Of a stretch of 10,474 bases of DNA, positions 1 to 4,755 are shown piece after piece. The stretch is taken from NCBI GenBank assembly GCA_946405675.1, contig CAMJIC010000077.1:1-10474 (forward strand), given 5' to 3'. The translations under genes and the position numbers were made by a program. This DNA is from an uncultured Clostridia bacterium. Its GTDB lineage: Bacteria > Bacillota > Clostridia > Lachnospirales > Lachnospiraceae. Under the pieces are notes generated by a model. That model saw only the letters and a list, made by a program, of their open reading frames with translations, searched no databases and had not been told where the DNA came from. The number at the start of each line of letters is the position of its first letter. The first letter of the stretch is position 1.

Positions 1-229
1 CTATGAGTCCGTTCTGGGAACCATCAGGAGCGGATGGACTGCTGAGAATGGCGTGCTCACATCCTATGACGTGACCATACCGGCCAATTCCACGGCAACC
101 CTTTACCTGCCGGCAGATCTTGCGGTGGAAGAGATGGAAGGGGTAACGCCAGCGGGAGAAACGCTGCACAACAAAAAACCGGCGCAGCAGCTGGAGCTGG
201 AGGCCGGTACCTATCATTTTGTGTTCTGA
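1..229 (+). CDS. Alpha-L-rhamnosidase (GH78-like), C-terminal end only
   Basis: The reading frame is open from the left edge (first full codon at base 2) to a TGA at 227-229, giving 75 residues. The visible part is a beta-rich tail with the pattern SYDVTIPANSTATLYLP, followed by a PAGETLHN stretch and an ending in AGTYHFVF. This is the typical closing beta-sandwich of GH78 rhamnosidases, in which IPANTTA-VYLP and a terminal SG-Y-F are recurrent. GH78 enzymes release terminal alpha-L-rhamnose by an inverting mechanism. The catalytic (alpha/alpha)6 domain lies outside the window, so activity cannot be judged here. A second GH78 begins at 10405, so the locus is bracketed by rhamnosidases. The gene converges on the response regulator at 281-1000. 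Family assignment from this tail alone is likely but not certain. Confidence 0.72.
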   Translation, partial: YESVLGTIRSGWTAENGVLTSYDVTIPANSTATLYLPADLAVEEMEGVTPAGETLHNKKPAQQLELEAGTYHFVF

Positions 230-236
230 TTGATCT

Positions 237-268
237 GTAACTGTTCAGAACAGGTTCTGAACAGTTAC
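237..268. repeat. Perfect 15-2-15 hairpin between convergent genes
   Basis: Arms GTAACTGTTCAGAAC (237-251) and GTTCTGAACAGTTAC (254-268) are exact reverse complements around a 2-base centre, AG. The hairpin starts 7 bp after the rhamnosidase stop and ends 12 bp before the stop of the minus-strand regulator, so it could end or protect both transcripts. Neither strand has a T-run after the stem, so it is not a textbook intrinsic terminator. The same 15-2-15 design recurs at 7195-7226 and 10316-10347, with a half copy at 1463-1477, so it belongs to a dispersed repeat family. Confidence 0.85.
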
Positions 269-280
269 TGGGATGAAGCA

Positions 281-1000
281 TTATCCATGCCGGTTCATGT
301 ACAGATTCAGGGCGTCGAGAAAGGATTTCTTCCTGCCCCGGCTGACCTGGATCTGATCTCCGGCGACGGTAACATTGGAGCCCTGGTAGCTGTCAACGTA
401 CTGCAGATTGACCAGATAACAGCGGTTGCAGCGGCAGAACTGGTTCGGGTCCAGGCGCTCTTCCAGATCCTTCATGGTTCCTTTGCTGACATAGCGGCCC
501 TTGTCCGTGACAAAGATGATGTCGTGATCCTGCACTTCGATAAAGCGTATGAGATCCGTCTCCAGCTTCATCTTTCCGCCATTGTGCGGGATTGTGATCA
601 TATTCCTGCGGCGTTCCCGGCTGATCTGCGGAAGGATGCGGTTGAGGCATTCGGCGAAGGAGAAATCATTCAGGGGTTTGATGAGGTAGTCTGCTGCCCG
701 GACCTTATATCCTTCGATCGCGTACTGAGACAGGTTTGTGACAAAAATGAGTGCCACATCCTGATCCATCTCGCGGATCCTTCCGGCAGCCCGCATCCCG
801 TTCAGGAAGCGCATGTGGATATCCATCAGGATCAGGTCATAGTCAGCACAATAGCCGGTGACCAAATCTTCGCCATCGGTATATTCTCTGATATTTAGGT
901 GGATGTCTTTGTCCTTCGCGTAACGGGTCAGACAGTCTTTCAATATGGCTCTGTCGTGGTCGTCATCCTCTACGATCGCGACCTGAATTGGCTTAGACAT
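281..1000 (-). CDS. LytTR-family response regulator
   Basis: This 239-residue protein is a two-domain DNA-binding response regulator. Residues 5-125 form a receiver domain with the acidic pocket EDDD (11-14), phospho-acceptor D60 in LILMDIHM, T88 in IFVTN and K108 in YLIKP. Residues about 133-236 form a LytTR domain (DLIRFIEVQDHDIIFVTDKG, then FCRCNRCYLVNLQYVDSY), which normally binds pairs of short direct repeats near promoters. I chose the start at 1000 because GGAGG (1011-1015) lies 10 bases upstream. The frame stays open to 1075, but that longer form would run back through a promoter. Its partner is probably the GHKL kinase at 1726-3084. The two genes are divergent and separated by 725 bp, whereas such pairs are usually adjacent and co-directional. 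The targets are unknown; the glycosidase genes are the obvious candidates. Confidence 0.93.
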   Translation of the reverse strand: MSKPIQVAIVEDDDHDRAILKDCLTRYAKDKDIHLNIREYTDGEDLVTGYCADYDLILMDIHMRFLNGMRAAGRIREMDQDVALIFVTNLSQYAIEGYKVRAADYLIKPLNDFSFAECLNRILPQISRERRRNMITIPHNGGKMKLETDLIRFIEVQDHDIIFVTDKGRYVSKGTMKDLEERLDPNQFCRCNRCYLVNLQYVDSYQGSNVTVAGDQIQVSRGRKKSFLDALNLYMNRHG

Positions 1001-1024
1001 GGCTTCCCGGCCTCCTATAGCCTG

Positions 1025-1053
1025 AGTATAGCAAAATGGAAAAAATCTGACAA
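1025..1053 (-). promoter_or_regulatory. Sigma-A-type promoter of the response regulator
   Basis: Read on the minus strand, TTGTCA (1048-1053) is followed by a 17-base spacer and TATACT (1025-1030). The base pattern TGC directly before the -10 gives an extended -10. Each hexamer differs from consensus at one position. Transcription should start near 1018, leaving a leader of about 18 bases that contains the GGAGG ribosome binding site. The regulator transcript would therefore not include the large palindromes further upstream. Confidence 0.75.
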
Positions 1054-1063
1054 GATTTCTGAC
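1046..1063. promoter_or_regulatory. TCTGAC direct repeat over the regulator -35 (possible operator)
   Basis: TCTGAC occurs at 1046-1051 and again at 1058-1063, a 12-bp period that places both copies on roughly the same face of the helix. The first copy overlaps the -35 hexamer. LytTR proteins bind paired direct repeats, usually with a longer period near 21-22 bp, so autoregulation is possible but the spacing is not typical. The repeat is short and could be chance. Confidence 0.25.
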
Positions 1064-1091
1064 GGATGGCAACACTTTACGGTAACAAGGC

Positions 1092-1322
1092 GTTACAAGT
1101 CACACTCCTGCCAGCGTTTCTGTTCACTGCCCGGCTGGGCAGGCTATGGATTGCACGAGGAGGGCATCCGCAGCGTCGGTTCTTAGCGAATGCAAGCCAA
1201 AGGCGCAGCATGAGCTTAGAACCGCTACGCGAGGACATAAGCGCGAGCGGCCCTCCGACGCAATCCATAGCCTGACCAGCCGGGCAGTGGGCAGTTACGC
1301 TGGCGGGGGTGTGACTTGTAAC
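1092..1322 (+). repeat. 231-bp branched palindrome with 62-bp arms (element A)
   Basis: Arms 1092-1153 and 1261-1322 pair over 62 positions without a gap: 55 Watson-Crick, 4 G-U and 3 mismatches. Inside, GGAGGGC (1159-1165) pairs with GCCCTCC (1250-1256). The apical part splits into two hairpins. One is 1177-1224, closed by CGGTTCT/AGAACCG and capped by GCC-AAA-GGC. The other is 1223-1249, CGCT-A-CGCG with CGCGAGCG. The result is a three-way junction on a long basal stem. AACAAGGC (1084-1091) and AATAAGGC (1323-1330) flank the arms exactly and differ at one base, resembling an 8-bp target duplication. There is no convincing protein. It could be a non-autonomous mobile element, a structured RNA, or both. 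I do not recognise it as a named family. Confidence 0.8.
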
Positions 1323-1347
1323 AATAAGGCGCACCCACAGGTCGACC

Positions 1348-1372
1348 CGCTGGCAGGGGCGTGACTTGCTGC
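1348..1372 (+). repeat. Second copy of the element A outer arm fragment
   Basis: Bases 1348-1368 match 1298-1318 at 19 of 21 positions in direct orientation, 50 bp further on (CGCTGGC-GGGG-GTGACTTG). It lies just outside the flanking direct repeat of element A. It looks like the remnant of a related element's end, or a partial tandem duplication. It could also pair with the left arm of element A as an alternative fold. Confidence 0.55.
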
Positions 1373-1431
1373 ACTTCACGTTCAAAAAAGAACCGCCTGC
1401 GTGAAAATGGGGGCGATCAGAAGCGTTCTGT

Positions 1432-1440
1432 AGTATAACA
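1432..1440 (-). promoter_or_regulatory. Possible extended -10, minus strand
   Basis: On the minus strand the sequence reads TGTTATACT, an extended -10 shape. No -35 hexamer is recognisable 16-18 bases upstream. If active it would transcribe element A in the antisense direction toward the response regulator. Low confidence, because this A/T-rich patch could give such a match by chance. Confidence 0.2.
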
Positions 1441-1462
1441 TATCTGAATAAGTTGATTTATT

Positions 1463-1540
1463 GTAACGGTTCAGGACAGTCCGAGGCACTTGCGGCTGAG
1501 GGTGTATGAAAGCGATAATGAAGCGGCGTTGTCGGAGTAA
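1463..1540 (+). repeat. Truncated structured repeat with a half hairpin arm (element B)
   Basis: The stretch opens with GTAACGGTTCAGGAC (1463-1477), a left arm of the hairpin family seen at 237, 7195 and 10316, but no matching right arm follows. Next come GTCCGAGGCACTTGCGGC and a later GCGGCGTTGTCGGAG. The outer TCCGA and TCGGA can pair, and GCGGC occurs twice. It ends where the 156-bp palindrome begins at 1541. I read it as the left part of a longer repeat cut off by that later insertion. It has no coding potential that I trust. Confidence 0.5.
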
Positions 1541-1696
1541 GGAGCTGCTCAATAATAACTGCTCAAGATTTCGCAGGATTTTTCTTCGAGGTTGCAGGGC
1601 AGGATGAGGGCGCATAGCGGGCTATGTAACCGAATCCTGCCCTGCAGGATCGGAGAAAAAGACAAGAAAGATGAGCAGTTATAATTGAGCAGATCC
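1541..1696 (+). mobile_element. 156-bp MITE-like palindrome (element C)
   Basis: Left end 1541-1565 and right end 1672-1696 are inverted repeats of 25 bases with two differences (GGA-N-CTGCTCAAT then -N-ATAACTGCTCA). A perfect inner pair, TGCAGGGCAGGAT (1593-1605) and its complement (1634-1646), and CATAGC/GCTATG around a 2-base centre (1613-1626), make nearly the whole element one long stem. TAA flanks both ends (1538-1540 and 1697-1699), compatible with a 3-bp target duplication. The longer string TAAGGAGC occurs at 1538-1545 and 1697-1704, but AAGGAG is also a common ribosome-binding sequence. There is no transposase gene, so it would be non-autonomous. Its right end lies about 30 bp before the kinase start. 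Confidence 0.65.
1680..1685 (+). promoter_or_regulatory. Possible -10 for the sensor kinase inside element C
   Basis: A perfect TATAAT lies in the right terminal repeat of element C. The equivalent place in the left repeat, read inward, is TATTAT, so this copy is one base closer to consensus. Transcription from it would start near 1692 and give a leader of about 33 bases before the kinase. There is no -35 match at 17 or 18 bases and no extended -10, so this is only a candidate. I found no better plus-strand promoter between 1060 and 1725. Confidence 0.25.
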
Positions 1697-1725
1697 TAAG
1701 GAGCGGGCAGGCAGCGGGGGGAGAT

Positions 1726-3084
1726 ATGGAACTGGCTGAAATTCGGGATACTCCGGGATATTTTTATGCCATCGCCTACTGGCTGGCTGTTTTTCTGATC
1801 TATTATCCTTTCCGCGGGAAGGGGAAGCATATCCTGACGCGTGTGGCAGGCAGTGCCGGGGTCCTGGCATTTCTGCTGGTGTTCATGGAGGTGACAAAGG
1901 GAGCCCGGAAGGATCTGTTTATCCTTTCGATGGCCTGCATCTACTGCGTGATCTTTGTATATGTCCGGTTTCTGTTCGGCTGCAGCTGGACGGAAGCGGG
2001 ATACTTCAGCGCAGAGGCGGTTATGACCGGGGAATATATGGCTTCCCTGAGCTGGCAGCTGTGCTATTACCTTGCGGTACGCGTGGTGGGCCGGTTGACG
2101 ATCCGGCTTGAGATTCTGTGTATGCTTGGTGTCTATACCGCGTGTATCACGGCAGGGATCCTGCTGAAGCGGCGGTATCTGAAAGATGGGACGGACGCTG
2201 TGATCACCCTTAGGGATACGGTGGTGATCTGGGTCAGTGTTCTGTCCATCATCAGCATCAGCAATCTGAGCTATATCACCAGCAACAGCCTGTTCAGCTC
2301 CACCAATGCATGGGAGATCTTCATGCTCCGGACGATGGCGGATGCCAGCGGGGTCATCCTGATCATTGCTTATCGTTCCCAGGCAAGGGAGATGCAGACG
2401 AGGCTGGAGAGGGATGCGCTCCACAGCATCAATGAGATGCAGTACAGGACCTACCGGCTTTCCAGGGAAAGCATCGACATGGTCAATCAGAAGTATCATG
2501 ACCTGAAGCATCAGATCGTACTTCTGAGAGAGGAGGCAGGGTCCGCCCGGAGCAAGGAATATCTGGATCAGATGGAACAGGAGATCCGCATCTACGAGGA
2601 TCAGAATAAAACCGGGAACCGCGTTCTGGATGTCGTCCTGACAGCCAAGAGCACGCACTGCAGGGCAAGGGATATTGAGATGAAGGTCATTGCGGACGGA
2701 AGCCTTCTGGACTTCATGGATGATATGGAGATCAGTGCGCTCTTCGGCAATATGCTGGACAATGCCATCGAAAATGCGGAAAAGCAGCCGGATCATGAGA
2801 AGCGGCTCATCAGCCTGTATGTGACCCGGGAGAAGGGGTTTCTCCTGATCCGGATGCAGAACTATTGTGACGAAAAGCTCAAGTTTAAGAATGGTATGCC
2901 CGTAACGACCAAGGCAGATCATCATCTCCACGGATACGGGATGAAGAGCATGCAGAAGACCGTCCAGAAGTATAACGGATCGGTTGTCGCCGCTCAGGAA
3001 AATAACTGGTTTGTGCTCAGGATCCTGATCCCGTTGAAGGAGGTGCCGGATCCACACACAGGAAAGGAGAAAGGAACACCATGA
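1726..3084 (+). CDS. GHKL-type sensor histidine kinase (HPK10/AgrC-like)
   Basis: This 452-residue membrane kinase probably phosphorylates the LytTR regulator at 281-1000. Residues about 10-220 contain six or seven hydrophobic segments (e.g. 11-27, 40-56, 64-86, 128-147, 165-184) and no large extracellular domain. A cytoplasmic helix leads to the H-box YHDLKHQI with the likely phospho-acceptor H258. The ATPase part has an N-box NMLDNAIENAE (N346, N350) and a G-box GYGMKSM (403-409). This layout is that of kinases sensing peptides or small molecules through the membrane. The start at 1726 follows a purine-rich GGGGGAG. The stop shares ATGA with the GH43 start, implying translational coupling to a glycosidase rather than to its regulator. 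The ligand is unknown. Confidence 0.92.
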   Translation: MELAEIRDTPGYFYAIAYWLAVFLIYYPFRGKGKHILTRVAGSAGVLAFLLVFMEVTKGARKDLFILSMACIYCVIFVYVRFLFGCSWTEAGYFSAEAVMTGEYMASLSWQLCYYLAVRVVGRLTIRLEILCMLGVYTACITAGILLKRRYLKDGTDAVITLRDTVVIWVSVLSIISISNLSYITSNSLFSSTNAWEIFMLRTMADASGVILIIAYRSQAREMQTRLERDALHSINEMQYRTYRLSRESIDMVNQKYHDLKHQIVLLREEAGSARSKEYLDQMEQEIRIYEDQNKTGNRVLDVVLTAKSTHCRARDIEMKVIADGSLLDFMDDMEISALFGNMLDNAIENAEKQPDHEKRLISLYVTREKGFLLIRMQNYCDEKLKFKNGMPVTTKADHHLHGYGMKSMQKTVQKYNGSVVAAQENNWFVLRILIPLKEVPDPHTGKEKGTP

Positions 3085-4538
3085 AACAGGCATTGAATCC
3101 ATACCTCCCCAGCTGGGAATATGTACCGGACGCGGAGCCGCATATCGTGGACGGGAGGGTCTATATCTATGGCTCCCATGATCTGTTCAACGGCATTAAT
3201 TTCTGCCTCGGGGATTATGTATGCTGGTCTGCGCCGGTGGATGATCTGTCTGACTGGAAGTATCACGGCGTGATCTTCCGCAGGGAGCAGGATCCGGCCG
3301 CGCCGAAGAATCGGATTACCAACGGTCTTGCGGCTCCGGATATGGTGGCGGGGCCGGATGGGCGCTACTATCTGTATTACTTCATGGGCGGTACCAAGAT
3401 GATTTCCGTGGCCGTCAGTGATGAGCCGGGAGGGAAATATGAGTTCTACGGTTACGTGAAGTATCAGGATGGGACGCCGATCGGAAAGCGGGGAGAGCCC
3501 TTCCAGTTTGACCCGGGATGTCTGAAGGATGATGACGGACGCCTTTACCTTTATACCGGCTTCGCCTTCAGCGGGAATCCGATCCTGCTGGATGGCTCCA
3601 AACCGACTGTGGACGGCCCGATGTGGTTTGAGATCGATACGAAGGACATGCTGACGGTCATTTCCGGAGACGACCTGCACTATCTTGGCGTGCTGACGGG
3701 CAAGAAGGCGAAGGGGACGCCTTACGAGGAGCAGCCCTTCGGTGAAGCAAGCTCCATGCGCAAGTTCAACGGGAAGTATTATTTTATCTACAGCTCCCTG
3801 AACAGCCATAACCTGTGTTATGCGGTGAGTGATTCGCCCACCGGCGGATTTACCTACGGCGGCATCCTTGTCAGCTGCGGCGATATTGGCCTTCCCGGCG
3901 TGCCGGACGTGAAGCATGCCCATATGGACACCGGGAATACCCATGGAAGCCTGATCGAGATCGGCGGCAGATACTATGTTTTCTATCACCGCCATTCCAA
4001 CCGCAAGCAGTCCTCCCGCCAGGCCTGCGCGGAGGAGATCCGGTTTGAGGACGGGTTGTTCTACCAGGCGGAGATGACCTCCTGCGGACTGAACAAAGGG
4101 CCGCTTGCGGGAAAGGGCCATATCCCTGCATACTGTGCCTGCAATATCTATGGAAAGAGCGGAACCCGTTTCCTGAGCATGCTGAAGTACCCGAGAGGCA
4201 GCAGCCCCTTCCTGACGCAGAAGGGGAAGGACAGGGAGACCGGCCCGGATCAGTATATTTCGAACTTCTGCACCGGATGCACGGTGGCTTTCAAGTATAT
4301 CGACCTGAGCCATACGAAGAAGATCCGCGTGAACCTGCAGGGCTACGGGACCAATTGCGATGTGGTGATCCGGACGAAGGAGGATGGACCGATCATCTGC
4401 CGTATTCCGGTACAGACCTGTAAGAATGAACATGGCTTCTCCGGAGAGCTGCCGGGTGGGCTCTCAGAGAAGGAGGCGCTTTACTTCAGCATCGAAGGGA
4501 AGGGAACCTATGATTTCATTTCCTTTGACCTGGCGTGA
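3081..4538 (+). CDS. Glycoside hydrolase family 43 (arabinofuranosidase/xylosidase-like)
   Basis: This 485-residue protein starts with a five-bladed beta-propeller of the GH43 type. D17 in VPDAEPHIVDGRVYIYGSHD fits the general base, D87 in AAPDMV the pKa modulator, and E222 in FGEASSMRKFNGKYYFIYS the general acid. Repeated GRYYLYY-like strands mark the blades. Residues about 360-485 form a beta-sandwich resembling a carbohydrate-binding module (IDLSHTKKIRVNLQGYG ... GTYDFISFDL). There is no signal peptide, so it should act in the cytoplasm on imported oligosaccharides. GH43 members include alpha-L-arabinofuranosidases, beta-xylosidases and beta-galactosidases; the exact activity cannot be read from sequence. 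The gene overlaps the kinase by ATGA, and AAGGAG (3063-3068) with AAAGGAA lies upstream. Confidence 0.9.
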   Translation: MKQALNPYLPSWEYVPDAEPHIVDGRVYIYGSHDLFNGINFCLGDYVCWSAPVDDLSDWKYHGVIFRREQDPAAPKNRITNGLAAPDMVAGPDGRYYLYYFMGGTKMISVAVSDEPGGKYEFYGYVKYQDGTPIGKRGEPFQFDPGCLKDDDGRLYLYTGFAFSGNPILLDGSKPTVDGPMWFEIDTKDMLTVISGDDLHYLGVLTGKKAKGTPYEEQPFGEASSMRKFNGKYYFIYSSLNSHNLCYAVSDSPTGGFTYGGILVSCGDIGLPGVPDVKHAHMDTGNTHGSLIEIGGRYYVFYHRHSNRKQSSRQACAEEIRFEDGLFYQAEMTSCGLNKGPLAGKGHIPAYCACNIYGKSGTRFLSMLKYPRGSSPFLTQKGKDRETGPDQYISNFCTGCTVAFKYIDLSHTKKIRVNLQGYGTNCDVVIRTKEDGPIICRIPVQTCKNEHGFSGELPGGLSEKEALYFSIEGKGTYDFISFDLA

Positions 4539-4577
4539 GGGTGCAATGCTATAAGTGCGTCCCGCTGACCGTGTGTG

Positions 4578-4697
4578 ACTCAATGTCATACAGATTCTGC
4601 TTTCACAGTCACCTGTGCGCCTGGGGCGGACACCCCTGAAAGGTTCTTCCCGAGGCTCTCAGGCGGTTGTGAAATCAGAAACGGAATGACATTGGGT
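4578..4697 (+). repeat. Imperfect palindrome in the GH43-GH2 gap (element D)
   Basis: Bases 4578-4610 and 4665-4697 are inverted repeats with 26 of 33 identities and no gap; three more positions are G-U in plus-strand RNA. The clearest core is CAATGTCAT/ATGACATTG, with TTTCACA/TGTGAAA further in. Inside, GGGG (4623-4626) and CCCC (4633-4636) close a small hairpin, and GCCTG (4619-4623) can alternatively pair with CAGGC (4660-4664). GCAATGCT (4543-4550) and AGCATTGC (4708-4715) form an additional outer pair, off register by 17 bases. It fills most of the 217-bp gap; the rest holds only the GH2 ribosome binding site. Confidence 0.55.
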
Positions 4698-4755
4698 TTG
4701 GTTTTGCAGCATTGCGGTTCAGGCGGGATTGTGATATTCAGTCAGGAGGTTGAAA

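Noticed and set aside
237..268. Intrinsic (Rho-independent) terminator for the convergent genes
   Set aside because: The stem is perfect but no T-run follows on either strand, so I list it as a repeat hairpin instead.
230..898. 222-codon plus-strand frame opposite the response regulator
   Set aside because: It runs through the convergent hairpin and lies antisense to a clear receiver-LytTR protein; no domain and no good ribosome binding site.
1001..1075. Longer N-terminus for the response regulator, starting at 1075
   Set aside because: The extra 25 codons run over the TTGTCA/TATACT promoter and the GGAGG site that fits the start at 1000.
1077..1385. Short frames on both strands inside element A (about 70-100 codons)
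   Set aside because: They are composed of the palindrome arms and hairpins, with no ribosome binding site and no protein-like pattern.
1506..1520. Sequence resembling a CcpA (cre) site, TGAAAGCGATAATG
   Set aside because: The conserved 3' CA is replaced by TG, it lies inside a repeat and has no clear promoter nearby.
1084..1696. CRISPR array or tandem-repeat locus in the large intergenic region
   Set aside because: The repeats are inverted and nested, with no regular repeat-spacer period.
1696..3102. 468-codon open frame on the minus strand opposite the kinase gene
   Set aside because: It is antisense to a gene with intact H, N and G boxes and shows no recognisable domain; such long shadows are common under the codon bias of GC-rich genes.
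2994..4433. 479-codon open frame on the minus strand opposite GH43
   Set aside because: Antisense shadow with no family features, while the plus strand has all GH43 catalytic residues.
4750..4755. TTG start for the GH2 gene at 4750
   Set aside because: It directly touches AGGAGG, leaving no spacing; GTG at 4756 has 6 bases.
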